Positions 31,801-43,995 of a stretch of 64,000 nucleotides of DNA are shown here, in pieces. The DNA is from Micractinium sp. NFX-FRZ (Eukaryota; Chlorophyta; Trebouxiophyceae; Chlorellales; Chlorellaceae): NCBI GenBank assembly GCA_029339195.1, contig JAPTJF010000038.1, positions 62,001 through 126,000 on the forward strand, given 5' to 3'. The position numbers and the translations under genes were made by a program. The notes under the pieces are model-generated. The model saw nothing but the letters and a program-made list of their open reading frames with translations, was not told the origin of the DNA and did no database searches. Positions within the stretch are counted from its first letter, which is position 1. Every line of letters begins with the position of its first letter.

Positions 31801-34800
31801 AGTGTTGGTGCAGTGAGCAACCTGGCAACTCTGTTGGCAGGCCTAAAAGGTGGGCCGACGTCGTTGAGCTCATCTGAAGCCCCCGTCCTCGTGTCAACAC
31901 CACTCGTCCCCCCTGCAGTGTACCTGGTTGACCGAGTGATCCCCATGCTGCCCCGCCTGCTGTGCGAGGAGCTGTGCAGGTGAGGCAGCTGCTCCCCCCG
32001 CCTGCCTGCCTGCCTTGCCTGCTTGCCTGCCTGCCCGCTGTGTCTGCTTTCATGCCTGCCTGCCTGCCTGCCTGCGCAGCTGTTACAGGCGCAACAAACA
32101 CACCGCGTGGCCCGCTCTGAGCCAGCATGCCTGCGCCTGCTTCCTCGTACATCTTACCACCTCGTGCGCACGCCGCCCGCAGGCCCCACCCACCTGCCTC
32201 CTGCCCGCTCAAGGGGCCGACCCCGTCACTGCCCCTCCTTCCTGCCCTCTCGGCCCACCTTTGCTTACTCCCTCCCTTGCCCTGCTGCAGCCTGAACCCC
32301 GGGGTGGACCGCCTGGCATTCAGCGTGGTGTGGGACATGAGCGAGGAGGGGGACATCATGTGAGATACCTGCTGTCTGTGTATGAATGCAGACTTTTGGG
32401 TCTATGCGCGCCGCTCTTACTGGGCCTGTGCCTGCCCTCCGTCTCCTGCGGCGTGTGCTGCTGCGTTGTCTCTTATGTGTGTCGCCACCTTCTCCCCGCT
32501 GCGGCCCGGCGCAGCCTCCCCTGCAGGCTTGCACCTGTTGGATGCGCCGCCTGCCGTGCCTCCTTCCGTCACGTCACTATCCTGCCCACCCCTCCCCCCT
32601 GTGCAGCTCCACCTGGGCTGGGCGCAGCGTCATCTGCTCCTGCGCCAAGCTGGCCTACCCGCACGTGCAGAGCATGATTGAGGGGCAATTCCTGGGTGGG
32701 TGCCCTGGGGTGGGCCAGCATGTGTACGGGTAATGGGTGGGTTGAAGGGGGCACCGAGCGGCCCTTTGCTTGGGCAGTGCAGCAGATGATGTGCCCGCGG
32801 GCGTCGCCCACCCACCACCCCGCCTCCATTGCTTTTTGGCCTGCCCCCTGCCTGCAGCGCTGGAGGGGCAGGATCCCCCGCCCTGCGAGCTGACCGGCGG
32901 GCACACTTGGCCACAGGTGAGGCTGTGCGGGCCTGCGCATGCCCACACAACAAGCCGGCTGTACACAAGTCTGGGCCCGGCCTGCTCACTCTGTTCGACC
33001 CTGCCATCCACGTTGGTTGCCTGCTTGGCCGCCCGCCCCACCCCACTGCCCGCCTGACCGGTGCGCTGTTCGTCCCCTTGAGCATATGAGCACAAGCAGC
33101 AACAGCAGTAGATGCTAACAGCAGGATCTTGCAGGCGAGCACCCGCCAGTTCGCAGGTGGTGCTCCACTCGCTCACCCTGCACCGCAGCTTCTGTAGTTA
33201 CCTTATCTTCCCCCCTCCCCGCTGTGCCTCCCCGTCTCCCTCGCAGGTGGTGCGCAACTCGCTCACCTGCAACGCAGCTTCTGTAGTTACCTTGTTCAAC
33301 CCCCCTGTGCCTCCCCGTCTCCCCGCAGGTGGTGCGCGACTCGCTCACCCTGCACCGCATCGCGCTGGCGCTGCGCAAGCGGCGCTACGACGGCGGCGCT
33401 CTGCGGCTGGACAACACCCGCCTCTTCTTCCGGCTGGACCAGCAGGGCAACCCGTGTGACTACGGGGTGTATGAGCAGGTGGGGCGGCAGACGCCGGTGA
33501 TGCGCCGCTTGGTTGGGGTGCTGTTGTGAGCTTCGCTGGGGCTGGGGGGAGGTGGTCGAGGGGCATTTCTGTGGTGCGCTTATGCTTACCACTGGGCCAG
33601 CAGCGCAACCCGTGCGACTGCAGGGTGTGTGAGAACGTCATCTCAACTGCCGTCTGTGAGAGGCCGTATGCAGAGCTTCAAGTAGCCCTCCTGTTTCTGT
33701 TCCCCTGCTGCAGAAGGAGGCCAACCACCTGGTGGAGGAGTTCATGCTGCTGGCCAACATGACCACAGCACGCATGGTGGCAGAGGCGTGGCCCGACAGG
33801 TAGGTCGGTAGGGGGTGGTCATGGGCATGGGGCGGCGAATGCTGTTCCCAGGGGTGAGAGTTTCCTACAGCGCTGCGCAATGCTGCTGTGTGGTAGCGTC
33901 TGCTCTCATGCATGGGAGCTGGGCCCGGGCCCGCCCTGGCACCCTTGTAGCCCTGCGTATTGCTTCTCGCCTGCCTTTGCCCACTACTGCGCTGCCCCAG
34001 CCGCCGCTGACCAAATTCCCTGCCCTCGCCCCCCGCCACCTGGGACCCGCAGGGCGCTGCTGCGCTGCCACCCTCCCCCCAACATGCACAAAATGGTGGA
34101 GCTGGGCACGACGGCGGCGGAGCTGGGCTTTGAGCTGGACACGTCAGGAGCGGGTGTGTGAAATGCGTGCTGTGCCTCCCTCACACTCTCACCCATCTAA
34201 ATGCTACCTCCTGCGAACGCCCGAACTCTGCGCAGTCTGTGTGTTCTCTCTGTGGTGCCCCCTCCTGGGGTGGCATCCACGGCAGCGTGTGCATGCACTT
34301 TCCCCTCCGCCCGCGCTTGCCACGTGGCACGCCTGACATGCGCAAAGCGTGCGCGCTCCCTCGCCCCTCCCCACTCGCAGGCCCGCTGCAGCGCTCGCTG
34401 TCTGCGCTGCGCCAGGCGGCAGCCACCGACCCCGCCGCCCTGGAGGTCATCACCCTGCTGGCAACCAAGCCCATGCAGGTAAGGATAGTATGCGCCTGAG
34501 GCGGTGTGTGTGCATGTGTGTGGCTGTGTGTGGAGGGTAGGAGCGCATCATTCTGCTGGCAAGCAACACCATGCAGCTCAGGCTGTCACAGAACACAGCA
34601 TGCGGCCCTGGCAACCCACACTGCATCTGGTTGCCTGACACATCCCCACAGAATGCATGCTGCTCAGCAAGAGAGACCCTTCTGGAAACACACTCACCCC
34701 AGACAACCCAGTTTTCTGTCTCGCTTCCCCTCCCTCCCTCCCTCCCTGCAGAATGCACGCTACTTCTGCACGGGCGAGACGCCGGACGCCTCGTTCTGGC

Positions 34801-36946
34801 GCCACTTTGCGCTGGCTGTCACGCACTACACCCACTTCACCTCGCCCATCAGGTGCCCCTGGCCCCCTTGCTGTTGTATTGCTGGGCGACTTTCTCTCTT
34901 GGTGTTGTGATGCTCCCTGCGCTGAACTTTCTACACACACACTATGCACCGCCCGTTGAGTTGGCTGATGCGTGGCTAGGCTACCAGTAATGATCTGGAC
35001 TTGGGCGGCTGAGCAGGCACAGCGTCCGCTGTGTGGCAACGCCTCCTCCGTGCCACCTCACTCCTTTGCCCTCCGTGCCAGAGAACACACACATGCCATA
35101 CACACAACACGAGCGCACATGAGAGAATTCTCTGTTCAAAGTCATCACTCCTCCTCGTCTAATGTTAATTGCCATTCGTCATCATCATCGTTATCACCCT
35201 GCCTGCAGGCGCTACCCCGACATCATTGTGCACCGCCTCATGGCGGCGCTGCTGGATGAGCAGGGCAGCGAGGCGCAGCGCATGAAGCGGCACGGGTGCG
35301 TGGGGGCCCGGGTTTGGGCTGTTGGGAGCAGCCAGCTCAGCGTTCCAGGCTGCGGCTGTCAGGTTGGGATTGCGCACCCGCCTACCTGCCTGCCTGCCCA
35401 CACGCCTGCCTGCCCCTTCCTGCTGCAGGCTGTTCCCCAAGCGGCAGGTGGGCGAGATTGCGGGGCACGCCAACGATCGCAAGCTGGCGGCCAAGAGCGT
35501 GCAGGCAAGAGGGCGGTTGCCCAAATGTTGCAGGCAACTTGGCTGGTGTTCTGACCGTTCCCCTTGGCTGCTTGCATGTGCCATCCCTTTTTTGCAACCC
35601 CGCCCCAAGAGCAGCCCAGTACCAGCAGCCACGTGCCTCGTCACTCAACCCAGTCCTGAGCAGCGACCTCACCTGACCTCACCTGCTCCGCTCCACCCTC
35701 TCCCCCCTGCCTGCCCACCCGTCCGGCCCGCAGGATGGCAGCCTGCGCCTCTACCTCTGCGTCATGCTGCACCGCCAGCCGCTGGTGTGCGATGCAGGTG
35801 CGTGTGGGCAGGCAGCAGCGGGGGACTGCCCTCCCTGGTACACGCGGGTGTCGTGACTGGTTGGGCTGAAGCGCGGTGCCTGCGCGCGCACCTCTGCCCG
35901 TGCCTGCACACTCCCCATTCCCCAGCGCCCCGCCCCCTGTCACCTCTTGCCCTCCCTGCCCGCCTCTCAGCATCCCGCCCTCCTGGCCCGCGCCCCTTTC
36001 CAGCCCCCCGCACACCACTTTTGCTCCTCATCTGACTGGGCCCGTCGACACCTGCTACACCCCTCCCCCTCACACGCGCGCACACACACACACACCATGC
36101 GTCCCCACCACCACGTGTGCCCCCCACCCGCACTCCCCTGCTGCTGCAGTGGTCATGCAGCTGGGCGGCTCCCGCTTCTTCGACTGCTACATCCCCGCCC
36201 TGGGCTGCGACGTGCGCATACACACCAACTCGCTGCTGCGGGGGGGAGATGCCGCCGTGGACCCCACCTGGGTGCCCGAAGAGAAGTGAGGGGCGGGGGC
36301 CAGAGGGGGGGCAGTGGAGGGAGGTGGGGGTGATGTGATGTGTGAGGCCTGGCAAGCATTGTCAGTCACTTCGGCGGGCAGGCAGTTGGGCCCATTGGCA
36401 AGTTAGGAGGGACGCTGTTGGGCAGTGGTGGCAGCTGTGTTGGGGGCGGTGTGGCGTGGCGTGGTTTCGGTGTGGTGGGGGTGCTGTCTTCCAGCCAGCC
36501 AGCGCCGCCCTGCTGCTGGGATTGCGGCTGTTGCGCTCTCTCTAACCCCATGCCCCGCCCTGACCCCCGCACTCGTCTTCGCCCCCACCCGCCCGCCTTT
36601 GCGCCCTGCCTGCAGGGTGCTGGAGCTGCGGTATGCGGCGGCCCAGGGGTCCCAGCGTGGGGAGCAGGCAGAGCCGGACTATTCCGACATCCCCAACCTG
36701 GGGGCCGTGAAGAACCCGGCTGGCATCCCGCCAGCTCAGCTGCCCCTCACGCTGCGCATGCTGACCCACGTGCCCATCCTGGTCAGCAGCCGCCGCAGCC
36801 AGACCAGCGGCAGCCCCACCCATGTCACCGCCAAGCTCTGGCTGGGCCCGCTGCCGGCGGAGGTGGCGGGCGCGGCGAGGGGGCAGCAGCGGCAGGTCGC
36901 CCTGCGGGAGGCGCGGGCGCAGGGCATCCAGGAGTCTTTTGACTGA
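25880..36946 (+). CDS. DIS3L2: DIS3L2/SOV-type 3'-5' exoribonuclease (RNase II/R family)
   Basis: Twenty-eight phase-consistent exons run from 25880-26551 to 36616-36946 and give 1291 aa. The first 224 aa are disordered: poly-Pro runs and RGRG/GGRG-rich stretches typical of RNA-binding tails. Two cold-shock-like regions follow ([35 protein letters not shown]), separated by a long acidic/Ala-rich insert. The RNB domain carries the catalytic aspartates in [14 protein letters not shown] (exon 31302-31363), [39 protein letters not shown] and [21 protein letters not shown]-terminal S1-like region follows. There is no N-terminal PIN domain, which separates it from DIS3/RRP44 and fits DIS3L2 (SOV in Arabidopsis), a cytoplasmic exosome-independent nuclease acting on uridylated or decapped RNA. 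Introns after 31020 and 35504 begin with GC. The gene's introns also hold the repeats at 29825 and 33150. Confidence 0.92.
29825..29886. repeat. Minisatellite, 14-bp unit, about 4.5 copies
   Basis: The unit is ACATGTCTGTGAGC or ACATGTCTGTTAGC, repeated head to tail within a DIS3L2 intron. Each unit holds the palindrome ACATGT. I see no function. Confidence 0.9.
33150..33360 (+). repeat. Three tandem copies of a 3' splice site plus exon start (DIS3L2 gene)
   Basis: GCAGGTGGTGC.C.ACTCGCTCACC occurs at about 33153, 33243 and 33325, spaced 90 and 82 bp. The third copy is the real exon (33329-33478, starting [10 protein letters not shown]). The two upstream copies lie in the intron, each preceded by a CT-rich tract and CAG, so each is a plausible decoy acceptor. 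The intervening tracts also match (GCTTCTGTAGTTACCTT; CTGTGCCTCCCCGTCTCCC). A diverged copy of the same exon's end lies at about 33599-33638, in the next intron. Confidence 0.88.
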
Positions 36947-37801
36947 GCTGCCTGCTCTGCGGCACCACCAAGAGGCACTCCTGCGCTTGCAGGGCGCGCC
37001 ACAAACGGACGCCCCCCATGCAGGAATTTGTGCTGCCTCACGCCTGTATCACTTTGATTGAGCGGCCTCCTCTGTATGGCTCCGCCCTGTATCCCTGCGC
37101 ACCCCGACGCCACACACCGCCCAACCCATGCAGCAACCTGTGCTGCCTCATGCGTGTATCACTTCCATGCAGTTTGCACAGCCAGTGGCAGTGCTGTGCT
37201 CGCTCTTGCCTGCTGTGTTGCCCTTGCCCCGTCCCCCACACCTGCATGCCGCTCGCCTCTCCCAGGATTCCGCATTGCGGCGAGTTGGTAAGACCAACAA
37301 ATGCCAAGGCCTGTTTTGTTCAACGCCATGCCCCCTGGCAGCAGGCAAGCCACCGTGCCACTGCGGCTCCAGCTTTGGCTGTGGCCATCCACCGCCCTCC
37401 CACTGTAACACTCCATTTTTGAGTTGCGAGCTCCCTGGCTGGGGGCTGGAGTGTGGGCATGCTTAGGGTTCGAGGGGTGAGCATTCATGCTGGGAGCATG
37501 CAGTACAAACAAGACGACGAAGCTAGGAGGGAAGCAGTCATGAAACAAGGGGGAAGAAAGGGAAACAGGGTATCAGGGAATGCAAGGTTGATGGATCAGT
37601 GTGCCGAGAGTTGAAGGAGAAAACTTTATGCTAGCTGTGTGCGTGTTCCGGTTTGTGTTCGTGTTGGGTTCTGCAAGCACTGTTGCGGCAGGGGCTGCAG
37701 CTGCGAAGGCATGCGCTACACTGCCAGCCCAAGGTCGGCCTCCGGCTGCCATATGGCCAGCCAGCCAGCCAGCCGGGCACATGCCAGCTGGGCATGCCAG
37801 C
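36947..37801. other. Convergent 3' region between DIS3L2 and the minus-strand gene
   Basis: The two stop codons face each other across this 855-bp stretch. An imperfect direct repeat lies at about 37021-37055 and 37130-37165 (CATGCAGGAATTTGTGCTGC against CATGCAGCAACCTGTGCTGC, followed by CTCACGCCTGTATCACTT against CTCATGCGTGTATCACTT). No exon is supported. Confidence 0.6.
37404..37408 (+). terminator. TGTAA polyadenylation signal, DIS3L2 gene
   Basis: TGTAA lies 458 nt past the DIS3L2 stop in the convergent intergenic stretch. Confidence 0.45.
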
Positions 37802-40800
37802 TCAGTCCAGGTCATCATCCTCTGCCAGCAGGTCATCAATGCTGGCAGCCAGGGCAGCAAAATCGTCCTCCTCCTCCAGCCCTCCATCCTCCTTCCCCGC
37901 ATCTCCGCCCTGCTGATTGCTGCCGCCAGCGGCGGCGCCCTCCGCCAAACCAGCATCTGCTGCTGGTGCTGGTGCAGCTGGTGCTGGCGCCACCGACGGC
38001 GCCTGCGGTGGCGGTGGCTTGGCCTGCGGCTGCCGGCGCCGCTTGGCTGGCGGGGACGCACCGTTGGCCGGTGCATCTGCGTGCGCCCCGCCCGCCGCTT
38101 CCGTTGCAGCAGCTGAAGCAGCCTCGCCTGCCGGCTGCTTGGGTGGCCGCCCCCACTTCCTGGCAGAGGGCGGCGCCTGCCCAGCAGCTGCACCGTTGCC
38201 CACCAGGTGGCACACCGCCGGCGCTGCTGCGGCCGCCGACGCTAGCGCCTGCTGCTGTGGCTGCACCTGCTGCGGTGGCTGCACCTGCTGCGTCTGCTGT
38301 GCCTGCTGTGTCTGCTGCGCCTCATCACCACCACCTGCATCGTCATAGTCGTCCTCCTCTGCCTGCAGAATGAGCGCCAGCGCCTCGTCCTGCTGCCTCA
38401 TCAGCAGCTCCAGCTCAGCTTCCTCCGCTGCCACATCAGCACCCGCTGCTGCCGCTGCCGTGCCAGCTGTCGCCGCCTTGCCGGCTGCTGCCTTGCCACC
38501 AACTGCCCTGGGCGTGGCTGCCTTCTTGCTTGTGGGTGCGGCTGACGGCTTGGAGGCCTTGGCTGCTTTGCTCGCTTTGCCCGCTGCCGCCACAGGTGCT
38601 TCCGCTGGCAATGGGACTGCGGCCTGCTTACCACTGGCACGCTGCCGCTTCGCGCTGCCACCTGCCGCTGGCGACGGCGCCAGGCTGGCATCGCCCTCCT
38701 CTGCAACCGCAGCTGCCTGCCGCTTCCTGCCCCGCCCGCTGCCGCCAGCCAGCGCTGCCTGCTTGCCTTTGTCGAGCGCCGCGGCCTGCCTAGCGTGCTG
38801 CTTGGCTGGCCCACTCTCCTTGGCTGAGGCAGCCTCCTTGCCCTGCCCCGCTGCCTGCGCGGCAGTTGACGCCTCGCCGCCCTCCTCAGGCTGCGCTGCT
38901 GCCTTGCCAGCCGTCCTGGCTGCCGCCTTGGCAGCGACTCCATTGGCCTGTGGCTTGCTACCGAGTTCTGCCGCCCTCGGCCCGGATGCTGTCGCAGGCA
39001 GGGGCTGCTGCACGGTTGCCTCTGTTGCCTCGGAGGCTGCACGGCTGCCAACAGCGCCGCCGCCGCTGCGTCCCTCCTCCTCCTCCTCCTCCTCCCCCTC
39101 CTCCCTCCTCCCCTCCTCGTCCTGCCACCGCAACCGCTGCCGCCGCTGCCCTTCGGCAGCAGTGGTGTCCTCAACGCCGCCGCCGCCGCCGTGGCCAGCA
39201 GTGGTTGCAGCGCCGGGGCCGCTCTTGCCGAACGCTGTGGGTGCTGTGGTCTCCCAGTCGTGCATGTCGGGCAGATCGGGCATGTCGTCCTCCCAGTCAC
39301 CGTCCTCGCTGGCGCCAGGCGGGCGCTCTGCAGCCGGCAACCCGGCGTGCTGCCGCCAGGCGTCCTGCCTGCGGCATAGGGCAGGGCAGGGCAGGGCAGA
39401 GGGTGCGGAGCAAGGCAGGGGTGAGGTGACAGCCTGGCTGCGTGGCACAGCGTCAGCAAACAACCGCACACTGACATGACATGATGCATGGCGCCTCTCC
39501 CCACGGCTCCCCCCATTTTGCCAGCTTGAGCAGGTCTGGCCTCATACTCCGCCTGTGATAACCTCGCTAGGGCCTCACCCCACATCCCACCCCTGGTCCC
39601 TCCCCGCGCCTGCGGCGAATGTCTGCCTGCCGCTGCAGCTCCCGCTGCCGTACTTGGGAGATGATCCCCCTGTACCCATCTGGCGCCAGCTCCTCTTCCT
39701 CCCCTCCACCGCCGCCACTGGCCGCCGCAGCCGCCGCAGCCGCCGCCTGCCGCGCACGCTTGCGCTGCTCCCATTCCTTCACTCGCGCGTGCTTTGTGAC
39801 GGCGGTGGTGTAGGCGACGCCGGGGGCGGGGGCGCCGTCGGTGCCAGCTGCGGCAGCAGCGCCACCAACCGCCGGCGCCTGACCCTCCAAACGGGATGCT
39901 GCTGCAGCGTGCCCCTGCGCCGGCAGCAGCAGTGCCACAGACTCTTTCTCTTGAGCCTGCTTCTGCGCCTTCTGCCGCTCCCTCTGCGCCTCTGCCGCCT
40001 GCGCCGCTTTGCTCTTGCCCCTCCGCCGCCCCTGCCACTGCCCCTGCTGCACCGCCTGCTCCTCCCCAGGCGGCCGCCGCACTGTCACGATGCGGCGCGG
40101 CCCCTGCTGCGCCTGCTGCGCCTGCCGCGCAGCTGCAGCTTTCGTGGCTGCTGCCGCCAGCAGCTTGGCTGTGCCTGAGCGCCCGTGCTCTAGAAGCATC
40201 TGCAGCTGCACGTGCTTGCGCTCTGTGAATTCGTGGATCAAGCCGCCAACACGCAGGTCAGCGATGCTCTCGGGCATGCTGCCATCCTGCTCGTAAGCTG
40301 CTTGACCCTGCTGCAGCTGCTGCTGCTGCTGCTGCCGCTGCCGCCTTTCTGCCTCCTCCTCATCGTCGCTGCCGCTCTCCTCTTCGTCCTGCTGCTGCCG
40401 ACGACGAGCGGGGCCCGCTGGCACCCGCCCCACGGCCCGCCACATCGCTGCCAGCTTGTCCTGCACATGGCGGCAGGCAGCCAGAGCAGGAGGCGGATGC
40501 TGGGCGGGCAAAAGCGCAGGGCACAAGCCCAAGCAGGCGAGCGTTTCGAAGACCAGGCTCGACAGGCATGCTGCAGGTGCCGGCAGCAGACCTGGAGCGG
40601 AAGCAAGAAGGCAAACAACCAAGCAGGCAGGCGCGCCTACGCGTCGTACCCACACCAAAGCAGCATACCAGCCCACCCACCGGCTGTTCAGGGGGGCGGC
40701 CCAAAGGCATGCCAGGCAGCAGGGTAACGAAACAAAACCAACACCCACAATCACAACACAACAAGCAGGCTGGCAGGCTGGCAGGCTGGCAGGTAAAATT

Positions 40801-42162
40801 GGCTGTTGTTTGTTCACCTGGTATGTGCCGCACAGCTCCGACAGGTGCGCTGTGCCCAGGCCGCGCAGCGCGCTGCCCAGCTGGAACCTGACCTCCCGTG
40901 CCACCGCCAACTCCTCGCCACGCAGGCCTGGCGGGGGAGGGGAGGCACGGTGGGGCAGGGAGGCAGAGTGAGGCAGGCGGTGGTGGCAATGGTGGCACGT
41001 AATGACTGCTGGCAGGCTAGGCGGTTCCAGAGGCACGGCACCTGTGCTGTATTGCACACACTGCCGCATGCAAGCACACGCAACGCAAGCCCTACCCCCC
41101 ATCCGCCACGGCAGGCAGGCAGGCAGGCAGGCACACGTGTCGGTCCGGGCAGCAGCGCACCGTGAGAGACCCCCTGCACCCGCATCATCCGCTCCATCGC
41201 CCCCGCACTCTCCGCCGGCAGAGGCGCCAGCCTGCGGGTGGCCCCCACAGCAAAAGCGCCCGCGGAGCGCAGCTGGTGCAGCGCAGCCAGCGCATGGAGG
41301 CTCACACTTTCCAGCTGCGGCGCCAGCGCTGCAGGAGTGTGGGGGTGCGTGGGGGAGCAACGAGGCGCGTCGGCGGCAGCAGGCAGGAGCCTGAAGCAGT
41401 GAGATAGGCAGACCTGCTAGTGACTGATCAGGTATGGAGGGATGGCGCCCAGGAGAGTGCAGGCACACGGGCAGCCACTGCCTGCCCACCCGCTTCAAGC
41501 AGGCCTGGCCAACCACGCATGCTCAGCATCTCAGCGTGGCAGCGCTGCCACCCGCTCACCCAGCAGCGCCCTCTGGTGCTCCCAGCTCAGATAGATCTTG
41601 ACCCGGCCGCCGCCGCCGTAGCTGGTGAGGCGCCGGGCGGGGTTGAGCTCACTGCTGCCCTTTGCGGCTGGCGCAGCAGCTGCTCCTGCCGCAGGCTCTG
41701 CTGCCGCCCCCTGCGTGCTGGCATCGCGCGCCTCTGCACCGGCAGCTGCCTGGCTGTCGTTCTGCTCAGCCGGGGCTGTCTGCTCGGCCGGGGCGGCCTG
41801 CCCACTTGGAGCAGCAGGGGCAGCATCACTGGCGGCAGCAGCAGCGCCGGCGCTGCGGGCGGCAGGCCCGGCGTCCTGGCCCTGCACGCCCACCATGCCT
41901 GCCGCCGTGTGCGTGGCGCTCGCCATGCCCGGCTCCGGCAGAGACGGGTGCGCCGCGTGCAGGCAGAAGAGCAGCAGCAGAGCTGCAGCGCCGAGCTCTG
42001 GAGAGTGCTCCCTCAGCTGGCCCAGCTGCTCTTCTGTGGGAAGATGCACCGGGGGCGGCTGCACGCCGCCGGCTGCTGGCGCTGATGACGGCACCAGTGC
42101 CCCTACCTCGCCCGCTGGCGGCAGCGCTGCTGGCTCCTGCCCTACAGGAAGGGATCCCACCG

Positions 42163-42193
<31 letters not shown>

Positions 42194-43995
42194 TTGCCCC
42201 GCTGCTGGCTGCACCTGAAAGTGCGTCTGGCTTGTCGCAGGTGCCTGAACGTTTGGCTGCTCTGGCTGATGCCCCTCTGCTAGTGTGCCTGGTGGCTGGG
42301 CGACAAGCCGCGCCTGCTCCTGCTGTACAAGCGGTGCCTGCTGCTGCTGGTGCTGGTGCTGCGAGCTCTGAGACTGCTGCTGCTGCTGCTGCTGCGAGCT
42401 ACGAGGCTGCTGCGGCGGCTGTGAAGGTGCAACCTCTGCCTGCTGCTGCGGCAGCAGCACCCACGGCTGCTGCAGCTGCTGCTGACCGCCGTTGGGTGGG
42501 GAGCTGGCGGGCAGCTGCTCATCCTCAAAGTCAAGCATCAGGCTCTCCAAATCCAGCTCCTCTGCCTGCCCCGCTGGCAACGGCAATGGTACCGCCCCTG
42601 GTACTGCCGCTGCTGCTGGCTGCAGTGCCCCATCTGCTGCTGCGGCAACTGAAGGTTGTGGCGGCAGCTCCAGAAGCAGCGAGGCCGGCACGGCGAGCGC
42701 ATCCGCCTCTGCTGGCAGTGGCAGTGGCAGCAACTGTGGCGCCATTGCTGCTGCTGCTGCTGCTCCTGCTGCTGCTGCCGGCCCAGCTGCTGCGTCTGCT
42801 GCAGGCGCCAGGGCTGCCAGCTGTGTGGAGGAGCCGCACACGGTTCCCACCAGCAACGCTGCCGGCGCTGCCGCCGGGTCTGCTGGCAGCGCTGAGAGCG
42901 CTGTGGAGGAGCCTGCCACGGGGGGGAGGCCCGGCACCTGGCCAGCCGAGGCGATGCCCACTGCAGCCGCCCCCTCTGCCAGCAGGGGCGTTAGCACCAC
43001 AGCGTCGCCAGCGGGCGCCAGGGCGGAGCCTCTCTCCGCCACAGCACCTCCACCTGCCGCCGTGGCCCAGCCTGCAGGTGCTGCCGGCAGCGCCGAGCCC
43101 GGCAGCACTGGCGCCGTGCCTGCGCTGCCAGGTGCTGCCATTGCTGCCGCCCCCCTCGCTGCTGCCTCTGCTGCTCCTCCAGCTGCTGGCGCCAGGTCCA
43201 ACCCAAACGGCAGCGCTGCCTCGAGGGCTGCTGCCGTCTCTTCTGCTGCTGCTGCCAGCTCATCGTCATCTGCCATGTCATCGCCCTCCGCATCCATCCG
43301 CTGCAGCAGCAGAGCATGCAAGTGCGCCTCCTGCTGCGCCGCCTCCTCCCGCCGCCGCGCCTCCTCTGCCTCCTGCGCCGCCCGCTGTGCTGCCGCCTCC
43401 GCCTCTGCCGCCGCGTGCACCACCCGCCAAGCCTCATGCTGCTCGTGCAGCTGCAGCAGCGCACGGTGCAGCGCGGCAGCGGGGATGGGGGATGCCAGCC
43501 GCTGCAGAGTGGCTGAATACAGCAGCTGGATGTGCTGGTCCAAGGGAATGCCAGGGCGGTGGGCCTGTGGGGGCAGGGGCGGGGCGGAGCGCGCAGCACA
43601 CGGGGTATGCAACCGTAAAGCAGGGACTGACAAAAGTCGACAGTCAAGAAGAAACAAGAGGACTGGGGAGGAGCTGGCGACACTGATAACAAGGAAGGAT
43701 GGCGCAGGCGGGGCGAGGCGGGGCACAGGACCCAGCAGGGTTCAGAGCAAGTGCAGGCAGCACCCACCTCAAAGATGTGGGAGAAGCCCAGCTCATGCCA
43801 CACGGCCTTGACCACATCCAGCGTCAGCGCCTGGCCCTGCATCACACGCAGCAGCACCCGCACCAGCAGCGTGCACACATCCTGCAGGTGCGGGGCTCGC
43901 GGAGCCTTGGCGCCGCCGCTCTTGCCGCCAGCGGCAGCGGGGCCGCCGGCCTGGGCGGCGCCATCTGTCGGCTGCACAAGCTGCCCGAGCGGCAT
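37802..43995 (-). CDS. Large low-complexity protein with AT-hook-like motifs, function unknown
   Basis: Six phase-consistent exons (43768-43995, 41560-43564, 41161-41328, 40818-40927, 39591-40460, 37802-39364) give 1647 aa. Parts that look folded are the N-terminus (APHLQDVCTLLVRVLLRVMQ, VVKAVWHELGFSHIFE), a middle block around RVKIYLSWEHQRALL, LESVSLHALAALHQLRSAGA and RFQLGSALRGLGTAHLSELC, and MPESIADLRVGGLIHEFTER. Between them lie long Ala/Gln/Pro-rich stretches, including poly-Ala and poly-Gln coded by (CTG)n/(CAG)n, and a charged helix rich in EAEEARRREEAAQQEAH. The C-terminal 520 aa are Ala/Lys-rich with GRGRKRQ and KWGRPPKQP (AT-hook-like), basic KRRR signals and an acidic end (LLAEDDDLD). 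This suggests a nuclear chromatin or transcription protein, by inference only. I do not recognise the family. Confidence 0.75.
42164..42192. repeat. (CTG)n trinucleotide repeat, in-frame poly-Ala
   Basis: About nine CTG units on the plus strand are read on the minus strand as an alanine run in the AT-hook-like protein. Longer interrupted CTG/CAG arrays of the same gene code for poly-Gln (42340-42420). Confidence 0.9.

Noticed and set aside
40765..41130. GGCAGGCTGGCAGG and GGCAGGCAGGCAGG runs as a possible CRISPR or minisatellite
   Set aside because: They are simple CAGG/CTGG microsatellites common in introns here, with no spacers.
41662..43686. 674-codon open frame on the plus strand, Leu/Pro/Ala-rich
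   Set aside because: It is antisense to the large exon of the AT-hook-like gene. The Leu/Ala runs are the reverse reading of poly-Gln and poly-Ala codons.
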